Origin: Arabidopsis thaliana
Lineage: Eukaryota; Streptophyta; Magnoliopsida; Brassicales; Brassicaceae
Reading direction: 5' to 3'
Length of the DNA stretch: 64,000 nt
NCBI RefSeq assembly: GCF_000001735.4
Contig: NC_003075.7
Location: 8,123,001-8,187,000, forward strand
Part shown: positions 21,880-34,815 of the stretch, one piece after another
How the letters are laid out: each line of letters begins with the position of its first letter
Position numbering within the stretch: the first letter of the stretch is position 1
Translations under genes and position numbers: made by a program
Notes under the pieces: generated by a model
The model's input: only the letters and a program-made list of their open reading frames with translations
Database searches by the model: none
What the model was told of the DNA's origin: nothing

Positions 21880-22930
21880 TTGCAATTCATAAGATTAATA
21901 AAAATCTTTATGTACAATGTATCACACCATTTCTGTCAGTTTTAAAATATTAGTTTTAGAAAATAAATGAGGATCTAATACTTTTTTTTTTCTTTTTCAT
22001 AATGAGTCAATTTTATTGTTATGGAGGATCAAATCTCAGTGTTAAAAAAGGGTAACAATTCATAATATTAATTAAAATCTTTCAGTAAAATGTATCACAC
22101 CATTTTTGTCAGCTCTAAAATGTTAGTTTTAGAAAATAAATGAGAATACGATTTTTTTTTTTTTGTCTTTTTGATAATGAGTCAACTTTATGTTTATGAA
22201 AGATAGAATTTCAATGTTATAAAGGGGTAACAATTTATAAGATTAATTAAAAAAATTATCTACAATGTATCACACCATATCTGCTAGCTCGAAAATGACA
22301 GTTTTAGAAAATAAATGAGAATAGAATATCATTTTTCTTCTTTTTCATAGTGGATCAACTTTATGTTTATGGAGGATAAAATCTCAATGTTAAAAAGGGG
22401 TAACAAATCATAAGATTAATTAATATGTTTATATACAATGTATCACACCATTTCTGCCAGATCTAAAATGACAGTTTTGGAAAATAATGAAAATATAATA
22501 TCATTTTTTGTCTTTTTCATAATGAGTCAACTTTATGTTTATAGAACATAAAATCTCAATGTGAAAAAGGGTAAGAAAATCTTCTATATAAATTGGTCAA
22601 ACTTTCTTTCAATTCAAATCATTATTTTTTATTAATAAATGAAAATATAATATTTTTTCAAAATGAGTCCACTTTATGTTTATGGAGGATATAATCTCAT
22701 TGTTTAAAAGGGTAAAAAATCTCTTCTATATAAATTTGGTCAAAGTTTATTTCAATCTTCAACAAAAATCTTTATTTTTCTATGATTTAATGGAAATATG
22801 GGATTTATGATATTCTCTAAAAGCTAAGTTTCAACTAATATAAAAATAAAAAAGCTAAATTACAGCTCATCACATTAAATGAAATTGTAATGGACAGTGT
22901 ATCACAAGATTTTTGCCAGTCTTAAACGTT
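21880..22930. repeat. Tandem array of ~173 bp AT-rich units upstream of MET2a
   Basis: The word atcacacc recurs at 21921, 22094, 22269 and 22442, giving periods of 173, 175 and 173. Each unit also carries gttttagaaaataaatga, then ataatgagtcaactttatgtttatggagg, then aaatctcaatgttaaaaagggtaac. Shorter, more diverged units continue to about 22760. A partial unit at about 22865-22925 (agctaaatta, atcacaagatttttgccag) closes the array. Units are non-coding. The sequence is not the 178 bp centromere satellite as I remember it. Confidence 0.85.
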
Positions 22931-22949
22931 CTAAAATTTCAGGCGTTTT

Positions 22950-23344
22950 TTTTGTTCTATTTATAAATATCAAAGTTTTAGCTTCATAATCCATTCATAG
23001 TCCTCTGCTCTTGTTTTACTACTCTTACTAAAAGTTTTTTTAAAAAAGAAAAGTCTTAGCTACTAGCTTGCTCCATTTATAATCCCTTCACTCAACTTTC
23101 TTGTTTTACTACTCTCACTAAACGTAAGTTTTTCTGTATCATTTATCTAAATTTTATTGTCAATATCAAACTAGATTTGAAGGATTTCAATTGAAAGTCT
23201 TATGATATTTAATTGTTACGTCGATATAATCTATGTGATGTAGAAACACTCATTTGGAGTGGTTTAATTACATATATTGCAAATTACTTATTTAAAGTGC
23301 ATGCTAATGATTTAGATAATTTTGTTTCAAAATTAGGTCTTTTC
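22950..23344 (+). promoter_or_regulatory. MET2a core promoter and 5'UTR with intron
   Basis: A TATA-like tatttataaatatc lies at about 22958-22971. The leader contains a local duplication: ttgttttactactcttactaaa at about 23012-23033 and ttgttttactactctcactaaa at about 23102-23123. A 5'UTR intron is predicted from the donor gtaagt at 23124 to the acceptor ag at 23336, eight bases before the ATG. Confidence 0.55.
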
Positions 23345-26300
23345 ATGGAAATGGAGACAAAAGCTGGAAAGCAAAAGAAGAGAAGTGTTGACTCGGATGA
23401 TGATGTCTCTAAGGAAAGGAGACCAAAGCGAGCAGCAGCTTGCACAAACTTCAAGGAGAAATCTCTCCGTATCTCTGACAAATCTGAAACTGTTGAAGCT
23501 AAGAAAGAGCAGATCTTGGCGGAGGAGATCGTGGCCATACAGTTAACTTCTTCTTTGGAGAGCAATGATGATCCTCGTCCAAACCGGAGGCTGACTGATT
23601 TCGTTTTACATGATTCAGAAGGAGTTCCACAGCCTGTGGAGATGTTGGAACTTGGTGACATATTTATTGAAGGTGTTGTCTTACCTTTAGGTGATGAGAA
23701 AAAGGAAGAAAAGGGTGTCAGGTTTCAATCTTTTGGTCGAGTAGAGAACTGGAATATATCTGGTTATGAAGATGGTTCCCCGGTGATATGGATTTCAACG
23801 GCGTTAGCGGATTACGATTGCCGTAAACCTTCTAAGAAATACAAGAAATTATATGATTATTTCTTTGAGAAAGCTTGTGCTTGTGTGGAGGTGTTTAAGA
23901 GTTTGTCCAAGAATCCGGATACAAGTCTTGATGAGCTTCTTGCGGCGGTTTCTAGGTCGATGAGCGGAAGCAAGATCTTTTCTAGCGGTGGAGCCATCCA
24001 AGAGTTTGTTATATCCCAAGGAGAATTCATATATAACCAACTCGCTGGATTGGATGAGACAGCCAAGAATCATGAAACATGCTTTGTTGAGAATCGTGTT
24101 CTTGTTTCTCTAAGAGACCATGAGAGTAATAAAATTCACAAGGCTTTGTCTAATGTGGCTCTGAGGATTGATGAGAGCAAGGTCGTGACATCTGATCATC
24201 TGGTGGATGGTGCCGAGGACGAGGACGTAAAATATGCTAAGCTAATCCAAGAAGAAGAGTATCGGAAATCTATGGAGCGGTCGAGAAATAAGAGAAGCTC
24301 AACAACTTCTGGTGGTTCAAGCAGGTTTTACATTAAGATCAGTGAAGATGAGATTGCCGATGATTATCCTCTCCCGTCTTACTATAAGAACACCAAAGAA
24401 GAAACAGATGAGCTTGTTCTCTTTGAAGCTGGCTATGAGGTTGATACAAGAGACCTACCTTGCAGAACACTGCATAATTGGACTCTTTACAACTCTGATT
24501 CACGGATGATATCTTTAGAGGTTCTTCCCATGAGGCCGTGTGCTGAGATCGATGTCACCGTCTTTGGGTCAGGTGTTGTTGCTGAAGATGATGGAAGCGG
24601 GTTTTGTCTCGATGATTCGGAGAGCTCTACCTCTACGCAATCAAATGATCATGATGGGATGAATATATTCCTTAGTCAGATAAAGGAATGGATGATTGAG
24701 TTTGGGGCAGAAATGATCTTTGTCACATTACGAACTGACATGGCCTGGTAAGCTTAAAAAATCTCATTGCATGTTTCTACCTTATTTGTTAATTACTTAT
24801 GTTGCTTGCGAATCAGGCTAGTGCCTACGTGGAGATTGACCAACTTTGCTAAATTTTATATTGAAAGAAAATTGGTTTTACTAACTTTGAAAAATTGGGT
24901 AGTGATTTTGCAAACATAATGCAAAATAAATTATGTATTCAATATTTTTTTTTTTTTTTTTTTTTAGTAAAGGGTTTAACATTTTTTTTTTTACTAGTTC
25001 TTTATTTACTTTTTGGGACGATGATTGTTATTATAATTATTTATTTTTAATTATCTTATATGAACTAAAGTTTTTTTTTTTCAATTGTCTCTATGCAGGT
25101 ACCGACTTGGGAAACCGTCAAAGCAATATGCTCCTTGGTTTGGAACTGTTATGAAAACAGTAAGGGTTGGCATAAGCATTTTCAATATGCTCATGAGGGA
25201 AAGTAGGGTTGCTAAGCTTTCATATGCAAATGTCATAAAAAGACTTTGTGGGTTAGAGGAGAACGATAAAGCTTACATTTCTTCTAAGCTCTTGGATGTT
25301 GAGAGATATGTTGTCGTCCATGGACAAATTATCTTGCAGCTTTTCGAAGAGTATCCTGACAAGGATATCAAAAGGTGTCCATTTGTTACTAGTCTTGCAA
25401 GTAAAATGCAGGATATACACCACACAAAATGGATCATCAAGAAGAAGAAGAAAATTCTGCAAAAGGGAAAGAATTTGAATCCGAGGGCGGGGATTGCACC
25501 TGTGGTATCCAGAATGAAAGCTATGCAAGCAACAACAACTCGCCTCGTCAATAGGATTTGGGGAGAGTTTTACTCCATTTACTCTCCTGAGGTTCCATCG
25601 GAGGCCATTAATGCTGAAAATGTGGAGGAAGAGGAGCTTGAAGAGGTAGAAGAGGAGGACGAGAATGAGGAAGATGATCCAGAGGAGAATGAACTAGAAG
25701 CTGTTGAGATTCAAAATTCTCCTACTCCTAAGAAAATTAAAGGTATTTCTGAAGATATGGAAATAAAATGGGATGGTGAGATTCTTGGCAAAACTTCTGC
25801 TGGTGAGCCTCTCTATGGAAGAGCCTTTGTTGGAGGGGATGTGGTGGTGGTAGGTAGTGCAGTCATCTTGGAAGTTGATGATCAAGATGATACTCAATTG
25901 ATCTGTTTTGTGGAGTTCATGTTCGAGAGTTCAAACCACAGCAAGATGCTACATGGGAAACTCTTACAAAGAGGATCTGAGACTGTTCTAGGAATGGCTG
26001 CTAACGAGAGGGAACTGTTCTTGACTAATGAATGTCTTACTGTCCAGCTTAAGGACATAAAAGGAACAGTTAGTCTCGAGATTCGATCAAGGCTGTGGGG
26101 GCATCAATACAGGAAAGAGAACATCGATGTGGATAAGCTTGACCGGGCAAGAGCAGAAGAAAGAAAAACTAATGGTTTGCCAACAGACTACTACTGCAAA
26201 AGTTTGTACTCACCTGAGAGAGGTGGATTCTTTAGTCTTCCAAGAAATGATATGGGTCTAGGTTCTGGATTCTGTAGTTCATGTAAGATAAGAGAGAATG

Positions 26301-29131
26301 AAGAGGAAAGGTCAAAAACTAAACTCAATGATTCAAAGACAGGATTTCTCTCCAATGGGATAGAGTATCATAATGGAGATTTTGTCTATGTACTCCCCAA
26401 CTACATAACTAAAGATGGATTGAAGAAGGGTAGTAGAAGAACAACTCTTAAGTGTGGTCGGAACGTTGGGTTAAAAGCTTTTGTTGTTTGCCAATTGCTG
26501 GATGTTATTGTTCTAGAAGAATCTAGAAAAGCTAGTAAGGCTTCATTTCAGGTTAAACTGACAAGGTTTTATAGGCCCGAGGACATTTCAGAAGAAAAGG
26601 CCTATGCTTCAGACATCCAAGAGGTAATAACTGTTTTTACATATTAACCAAAACAAATACTATATTCTTACGTAACCTTTCTGGTAATGTTTTAAAGCTC
26701 ATCTTACACTCCTTTTTTTTGGCAATTGTTTTAGTTGTATTATAGCCAGGATACATATATTCTCCCTCCGGAAGCTATACAGGGAAAATGTGAAGTAAGG
26801 AAGAAAAGTGATATGCCCCTATGTCGTGAGTATCCAATTTTAGACCATATCTTCTTCTGTGAAGTTTTCTATGATTCCTCTACTGGTTATCTCAAGCAGG
26901 TAAATATTTTCATTATTATTTCTTACTTAGATTTTATTTCTTATGATCAATTTTTTGTTTCTTAATGAAGTTCATCAACTGTTTCTTGAAATGTCTCGTA
27001 ACAGTTTCCGGCGAATATGAAGCTGAAGTTCTCTACTATTAAAGATGAAACACTTCTAAGAGAAAAGAAGGGGAAGGGAGTAGAAACTGGAACTAGTTCT
27101 GGAATGCTTATGAAGCCTGATGAGGTACCTAAAGAGAAGCCTCTAGCTACACTAGATATTTTTGCTGGATGTGGTGGTCTATCTCATGGACTAGAAAATG
27201 CTGGTATGTATTTATATTCTCATGTCATGCATATACTTTTATCTTCTAAACACTTGAAAACTTTTATTAAGATGCATGTTTTGTGTAACAAGGTGTATCT
27301 ACTACAAAGTGGGCGATCGAGTATGAAGAGCCAGCTGGTCATGCGTTTAAACAAAACCATCCTGAAGCAACGGTTTTTGTTGACAACTGCAATGTGATCC
27401 TTAGGTAAAATAGCCAACGGTTTTTTCTATTCTTGTTGGTTTCAGTTGATTAAGGTTTATTAATTGTAGGGCAATAATGGAGAAATGTGGAGATGTCGAT
27501 GATTGTGTCTCTACTGTGGAGGCAGCTGAACTTGCAGCTAAACTTGATGAGAACCAAAAGAGTACCCTGCCACTTCCTGGTCAAGTAGATTTCATCAACG
27601 GAGGGCCTCCATGCCAGGTATATATATCTTTAAATACTTTCTATAATTTTTGTAAAATAAGTGAAAAGCTTCTTAATGATTTGAAAATTTGGCAGGGGTT
27701 TTCTGGTATGAATAGGTTCAGTCACGGCTCTTGGAGTAAAGTCCAGTGTGAAATGATATTAGCATTCTTGTCTTTTGCTGATTATTTCCGGCCAAAGTAC
27801 TTTCTTCTCGAGAACGTGAAGAAATTTGTGACATACAATAAAGGGAGAACATTTCAACTTACTATGGCTTCTCTTCTTGAGATGGGTTACCAGGTAATAT
27901 TTCCTTTTTGTGTCACACTTGATTAATGCTCTTTAGTAGATTTTAGCATATGCAATATATCAGCAATGGTTTTTAAGAATACAAGATTCGTTGAACTATG
28001 CAGGTAAGATTTGGAATCTTGGAGGCAGGTACATATGGAGTTTCCCAACCTCGTAAAAGAGTTATAATTTGGGCAGCTTCACCAGAAGAAGTTCTTCCAG
28101 AATGGCCTGAGCCGATGCATGTCTTTGATAATCCCGGTAGTAAAATCTCATTACCTCGAGGTTTACGCTATGATGCTGGTTGTAATACTAAATTTGGTGC
28201 ACCTTTTCGTTCAATCACGGTGAGAGACACAATCGGCGATCTTCCACCAGTAGAAAACGGAGAATCCAAGATAAACAAAGAGGTATGGTTTAATAATTAC
28301 TAGAAGAAAGTATCTATACATTTACATTAAATAAAATAACATGAACTCATGTTTCTTGTGTCTTGTATGAAGTATGGAACTACTCCAGCCTCGTGGTTCC
28401 AAAAGAAGATAAGAGGAAACATGAGTGTTCTCACTGATCATATCTGCAAAGGGCTGAACGAACTAAACCTCATTCGATGTAAGAAAATCCCAAAGAGGCC
28501 TGGTGCTGATTGGCGTGACCTGCCGGACGAAAATGTCAGTCTTACATTTATACATTCCACTACAACAATTCTTACTAAATCTATACGTCAACTTCATGCA
28601 ATGTTTTTAATATTACAGGTGACATTATCAAATGGACTCGTGGAAAAATTGCGTCCTTTAGCTCTATCAAAGACAGCTAAAAACCACAACGAATGGAAGG
28701 GACTCTATGGTAGATTGGACTGGCAAGGAAACTTACCCATTTCCATCACCGATCCTCAGCCCATGGGTAAGGTGGGAATGTGCTTCCATCCTGAACAGGA
28801 CAGAATAATCACTGTCCGTGAATGCGCCCGATCTCAGGTAAAAAAAGTTCTTATGTTCCTTCTTCGTCAGCCCTCTAGCATTACTAATAGAGTACATATT
28901 TCTTTTTGTTTTGGACATTAAGTAATGTTAGGTTATGGATACAACAGTTTTAAGTGAAAGTGTTGTTTTATGAAAATGTAGGGGTTTCCGGATAGCTACG
29001 AGTTTTCAGGGACGACAAAACACAAACATAGGCAAATTGGAAATGCAGTCCCTCCACCATTGGCCTTCGCTCTCGGTCGGAAGCTCAAAGAAGCCCTATA
29101 TCTCAAGAGTTCTCTTCAACACCAATCATAA
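23345..29131 (+). CDS. MET2a: DNA (cytosine-5)-methyltransferase, MET1 class (MET2a/DMT2)
   Basis: Eleven exons (23345-24747, 25099-26623, 26735-26899, 27005-27203, 27293-27404, 27470-27617, 27696-27893, 28004-28282, 28373-28534, 28619-28837, 28982-29131) encode 1519 aa, starting at ATGGAAATGGAG. The N-terminal half holds two replication-foci domains. Then come an acidic stretch (about 640-665), two BAH domains (about 710-850 and 885-1025) and the catalytic domain. Motif I is DIFAGCGG at 1082-1089. Motif IV is GGPPCQ with catalytic Cys1183. ENV is at 1223-1225, QPRKR at 1265-1269, and motif X is QIGNAVPPP. All catalytic motifs are intact, so the enzyme could methylate CG sites in the nucleus. 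I recognise it as At4g14140. Expression may be influenced by the upstream repeat array, which is inference. Confidence 0.96.
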
Positions 29132-29498
29132 TTGGAAATGCAGTCCCTCCATCATTTCATTTTTTTTAGTATAATCTTTTTCTTAAAACTCAAAGTCTAT
29201 GAAGCAAGAAATGATGTCTATGAAGTATGAGAAATTTTACTAGAAAATAAAGTTGTGTAGAAATTGGTATAAAGATGTAAAGTCTAACTGGTTATAAAAC
29301 CTCTTTCAGATCTATTTGGACGTCGTAAATCAACACGACAACATGTATTATCAACAATTGGCAAGTCCCTCGTTGTTCTTGGTTTTAGGAAGCCCAGACA
29401 GAACTTACTGGAATTTGTACTTGGGCGATTATGTGAACTGAAGAGTCATTTAAAACTGAAACACATCTAAAAAGACTAATCTTATACAAAGACTCTTC

Positions 29499-30091
29499 TT
29501 AACTCGACTTGCTTTCGTTTAGCTTTGGAATTTTCTTGTACTCGTACGTGTTTATGTCCACCTTCTCTTGCATAGCCTGCGTTAAACAAAACCCAGTCAA
29601 GATTTTAGTGTTTCATCAAAGCTTTTATGCAGTCTAATTGAGCGTATATCCTTTGTTACCTTGAGCTCATCTTCAATGGATGTGTTTTTAGGTTTATAGG
29701 CATCGACAGGTCCTGTTCTCGAAAGTGCCTTTCTTGTTTCTATAATCTCCCATTCTTGGTCATCTTTTACCTTTGCAATATCCTTACTGAACTAACCAAA
29801 TAAACCATATGTGGTGAATTCTAAACAGAATCATTGACATTTCCCCAGACATTTATAGATTCAGAGGTTTTCCAATCAAGAAAGAACTGACCTGCCTTGA
29901 AGGAGTTGGCCGAGTCCGAGGGCTCCAAATACAGTGAGAGATATCATCGGAAGTCCATATCTTACAAACGGGTGTCTCCTTCCCCACCTTTTAAACGATG
30001 CTGATGACTGCTTAAGAGTACCAGTAGGGGTAGTACCAGAACCGGAAGGAGAAGACTTTTGAGTTTTCTGACCGGTTTCGATTGTTGTCAT
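29499..30091 (-). CDS. COX16: Cytochrome c oxidase assembly factor COX16-like
   Basis: Three coding exons (30091-29892, 29786-29660, 29576-29499) give 134 aa. A basic block [13 protein letters not shown] precedes one membrane span at about residues 45-62 ([18 protein letters not shown]). A charged C-terminal tail follows, including [19 protein letters not shown]. This is the COX16 layout: a small single-pass protein of the mitochondrial inner membrane that helps assemble cytochrome c oxidase. A 5'UTR exon lies upstream (about 30690-30522, donor gttag), and its sequence is in frame with the ATG without a stop. I assigned this by family pattern, and I believe the locus is At4g14145. Confidence 0.82.
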
Positions 30092-31078
30092 CTTTGTATT
30101 AACTCTCAAAGCATACAACTGCAAGGAAAAAGCAAGAGTGAGAACCTACTACATTGTTATCATTTTTCTTAATCCTGAAAACAAACACAAGAGTAGCTAC
30201 TACAATAAGCATTGAGGAATCCATTTTCTACTCTCTAATAACATTTTCTTCTGAAATTAGTCACAAAACATAGTGTGCAAATATGGTAATCTGTGAATTT
30301 CAGATCGACTCAATCAATTTGATAATAGAGCAGAGTTAAAGATCAATACTAGCTCTGTTTCACGTGACTGGATTTGTTTCGTCGTATCTTCTACAAACAA
30401 CAGATTCGTATGACCTAAATAACGTTTCCTAAACCGTAGAAATTCTCAATCTAAACCCAGAAATCAGTTCCATTCTAGGCACAACACACCGATTCGTTGT
30501 TTGACATAAATAAAAACTAACCTGGAGCTGCGTGATGGCCGGAATCTGAAGTAGCTCACTAGGTCGACGCAGGACGAGATTAGATAGAGACGGCGATGGA
30601 GACGCCGAGAAGCGAGAAGAGTGATGACGAACGTTGAGCTTCTCGGTGTATACGGCGTCGTTCGTTCTTTTAGGAAATAATCAAACAAATTAATAAATTC
30701 CCCTATTATTAGTTTCAATAATGGGCCCAGCCCAGTAACTCATATTTTGGGTTACGGTGTAAAAGAAACGACGACGTTTTTTCCTTTGTTGTGGATCTTT
30801 GTTCTGTCAGAGATGAACAATTTGTTGGTCTTTGGTGGTAAGAATAAGATAAAACAACTTTTTGGTTTCTGGGATTGTACGTTCGAACATCTACGATCAA
30901 CAGACCACATTTGATAAGTATCGCATTACATACACTACAATTACCAAGCCGATGGCTCGGTACTTTGGTTGTGTTAGAATAACAGAGAAAGTAGCAAAAT
31001 GAAGAGTAGATGGATTTTAACCAAATAACGAGTGATTGATACAATGAAGGGTTACATTATACTACTTCAAGAGCTGCT

Positions 31079-33246
31079 TTACATGAACTGTTTCAAGAAC
31101 TCCGTAGCAACGAGTCTTCCTCTTGTATTCACTGACTCCTTCAAGTCCCTTATTTCTTTCTCTATATCCTGCAATTTCCATGGTTAAAAAATAGTCACAC
31201 TTCAAGTTTCAAATCTATTTTAAGCGGAGATTAGCATGTTGGAGGACATAATCAGAGTAACTAATCTCTGTTGACTCTTGTAGAAACAATTCAAATTCAA
31301 AGACGGATATAATGACCTTTGTTAAGGCAACTATTCAGAATACTACTTCTCAAGTTATTTCCGTGAGAAACACAACGACGTAAGGATGCATCACTAACAT
31401 TAGGTTTGATGCAACCAAGACATATATTGATTGTTAGGATGCTACTAATGGGAGCAACCAAGGTCATAGAATAAAAAGATTAGGTTTCGAGAGAGACTTG
31501 CCTCCATAAACTGAATAATGAAATCAATTAGCTTCTGTTTCTGCATCTCTTCGCAGTGGTAGTTTGTTATAAGAAAGCTTATGTCATAGCCCTGTTCAAA
31601 ACACCAACAAAGAAACCAATTGAAGGGAATAAGGGAATGGATCGTTCACACAATGCAGGGGAATAAACAGTAAACCATCTAAAGCCAAGGCAATGCATTT
31701 CCGCACAGTGAGATGATTCATGATTCATGATTCATAGAAGGGAAAAAGAAAGGAAAGGTGTGGTACATACAGACTATCTATCATCCTAAACCTAAAAAAT
31801 GCCTGCACAGAAAGCTAAAATTAAGGAGAATTTGTGAATACTGTCTGCGTTATGTTTAATCAATTCGTGATGCATTTACCATTAAAAAAAAATAGAAGTT
31901 CGACAAAAGAGGGAATGCATTGCAACTTCTAGATAAAACCTAGTAGCACTCACAAGTACCTAAGTGTTGAATCAATAAGAAGGTCTACCTGCACTGGCTT
32001 CCTCCTCAGTACTTGAAAAGCTTCTGCCCTCATGGACAAGAATCTGAGAAATTTTTTGGTTAGTATGTTTTCAAGTTCATCCGCTTGCTTGACCTGCAAA
32101 TTAAAGATAACAAATATTTGTAACAGCAGAACAAGACAGATGTCTAGACTAAGTCACGACTCGTCAAGACGTTATCTCAGGAGAAAGAAACAAAGGAAAC
32201 GGTGAGAAACAGGAAAGTAAAACAACACAAAGCCTTTGTTGAACAGTGTACCACTGGGGCTCTTCCTGGAAGTATTTGAAGGAAAAGCTAGGGTAAGATG
32301 AACATTTACCTTGAGGCTTATCCGGAGTGAATTTATAGATGTTTCTATTAAACACTTTTCAGCCTCATTTCGGCATATTAAAACCTGCAAGTTGCAAAAC
32401 TTAGCAGTCAACTACAAAACCTAGGTAAGAAGACAATGCAATATCAACGCTAAACTGGGAGGGAAACAAGTAAACTTCTTACAGGATTTAGCAAAAGTTC
32501 TGGGCTCGTCCTACAAAATTTAGCAAACACATGGTGATAATAAGATTCTATGCTTGAAATAAAAATGGAAGAAGAGCACCCCATTCTCACATGCATCTTC
32601 TTGTGAGAAGCTTACATACTTTAATTCAACCTCTGGTTTATTATGCCTTTCAACTTCTTGACAAGGAAAATTCTGCAAGTAGAGAAGTATAGAAGCTTTC
32701 AGGAATATAAACCATGTAAAGCTGAATGTTTTCAAAGACTCCACATGGCCCCTTTCACCTACTTTAACGAAATCGGTAGGTTCTGACACCAAATATTGCG
32801 AGAAAAACGTCAAAAAGTAAGTGAATGATGGTACAACATGTCTAATCAAAAAGTAAACAACTAATACAAGAGAATAACAGACCAAAGGTGGATGAATGAG
32901 ATAGAACGCCAACATGAAGCTTTAACTGCCTTAAACAAACTTAACCATAAAGATGGAAACTTTGAGACCTATGCCATGATATCATGAACCAAAAATAATT
33001 TGTACCTGTAAGCACATGGCAGCCTCGAGTGTATTTTTTATGCATGCTAGATACAGCCGTAATGAGTTTGCCTGGAACATCAAAGACCCATCGGAAGCAA
33101 ATTTTAAACAATTTCTGCAGTAAATCAGTATGCGATAGACATTGTTTAAAAGAATTGTTTCTAAACAGGACATGTTTGAATGAAAAAGAGTCTTTGTCAA
33201 GTATGAGAAGAATCAAAATTAGAATTACAGTCAAGGTTCTTACCAT
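31079..33246 (-). CDS. ARPC4: ARP2/3 complex subunit ARPC4
   Basis: Eight coding exons (33246-33244, 33071-33006, 32672-32620, 32510-32483, 32384-32310, 32093-31989, 31591-31502, 31168-31079) give 169 aa, the expected length. The first coding exon holds only the ATG codon. Sequence blocks [31 protein letters not shown] and [15 protein letters not shown] are typical of p20-ARC/ARPC4. That subunit forms the core of the seven-subunit complex that nucleates branched actin filaments and shapes trichomes and pavement cells. The seventh coding intron starts with GCAAGT instead of GT, because only a GC-AG splice restores the conserved EDIEKEI frame. The 5'UTR contains a further intron upstream. I believe this is At4g14147. 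Confidence 0.95.
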
Positions 33247-33749
33247 GTCCTAGAAATGATGTTATTCTACTCGAGACTTGCACCAGACTTAGGATTTTAT
33301 CTTTCTTCTCGATGAATCTTTATGAGCTGAAAAAATAATCCAAACATAAACAAGAAAGCATCTTTAGTTTCATAGAATTTAGGTTACCAACTTTTTTATA
33401 CTAAACGTCAATAAGAAAGCAACTTTAGGATCAAAATGTCTACAAGAAAACAAAACACTCTCAAATGTTTAAGATAAGAAGAGAACAAAATAACAATCAA
33501 GTAACAGCAAGATCCCGGAGACTAGAGTTTCTATGTAATCAACTCGAAGCAACAACAAGATCATGATTATTGAGAGACCCACTTAGAGAAATAAGCCAAT
33601 CTACTGAAAGTCTGAAACTTTTGGAAAATGTGAGAAAGGGAAATCAAATTAGATCCCTAGGAATCAATCAGACAAATCAAAAGCCCTAAAACCTTGGTCG
33701 TGAACAAATTGCATACCTTGGACGACTTGGAGACTCGTGAGAGGAGAGA

Positions 33750-34815
33750 TCGTAAGGAGATTTAGAGATCAACGATCGGAAAATTGAATCACGATCAAAT
33801 TGACCGGATAAGTGAAACGAAATGCGTCAAAACCGAACCAAACCAGACACTCCGACCGGATCTGGTACATTCTAAAATGGAATGTTCATTGACCCACAAA
33901 TACCAGCAAGATTCTGCGGATTGAACCGGTGAACCGGGTTGCTCTACTTCTAAGTTCTAATCTACAACTACAAGCGGTACTTGCGCTTTAACACATCTGT
34001 TTATGTTACTGTATTCATTTATAGCAAAGACTGGCTCTGCTTCTTGTAGAATGTTCTGTATCCGATGAGTAGTATATATCATATTTGCATGCGTAGATGT
34101 TGCAGCTGGGAGAGTTAACGCAGTCGATTTCTTGCTCAGAGGCAAGACTTCCTTCAGAGTACTTTTCTCTTGGCAAGAGCATTCCAAGATTATAAGAGAC
34201 TCAAACTCAATTCCAATTGAACTCGTTGAGTCCTTAACTACATTCAAGTGATGAATTTGTTCAAGATGAGGTACTTAATGTTGAAGATACTTTGGGTTGC
34301 TATGTAAATTTTTCCACTGTTTTGGTTCCTCTGAAAGTTTACTTAGCTGTGCGTTGTGTTATTTTAGGTGCCGCCCTTCTGGGAAAACGATCTTCAGAGT
34401 ATTATTCAGATGGGTTTCGAGAGATAGTCAGCAACAGAGCAACAACTGTATGCAAAACGAAACAAAAAGCAACAACATATGTCTTGTTTTAAGATGTCTA
34501 ATATCTACTATATGAGTATGACATTCCCATTTGGTTGTATATTGCATAGGTTCGGAACTTGTGAAAATTGAGCCAAACAAATGGTGAACGAAGAACGGTA
34601 CGGAGTTATTAATAGTCTCTGGAAGTAATGTTTTACTTCACATCGTTTCTTCTTGTATCTTTTGTTTTATTCATAAGAAAAAGTCTGCGTCTGTGAAAAG
34701 AATGGTAGATGAAGAACTTGTGGACAGATTTGTATTAGTAGAGAAGAGGTAGATTCAAAAAAAATTATATATGGATCTTATAGAAGTCTTTGTGTGATGT
34801 TTTTGGTATATTCAG
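33750..34815. other. Intergenic debris between ARPC4 and PAKRP1
   Basis: No intact gene was found. A 96-codon minus-strand frame (34247-33957) has gene-like composition but no family I recognise. On the plus strand at 34367-34430, after an acceptor-like ttttag, a short frame reads VPPFWENDLQSIIQMGFER and then stops, which looks like the end of some gene's last exon. Both may be gene fragments. Confidence 0.3.

Noticed and set aside
21880..22930. Centromeric 178 bp satellite
   Set aside because: The period is close, but the sequence does not match the Arabidopsis centromere repeat as I remember it, and the units are diverged and few.
23213..23344. Upstream extension of the MET2a frame by 44 codons
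   Set aside because: It has no ATG and is covered by a predicted 5'UTR intron with good donor (gtaagt) and acceptor. The ATG at 23345 gives the known length of 1519 aa.
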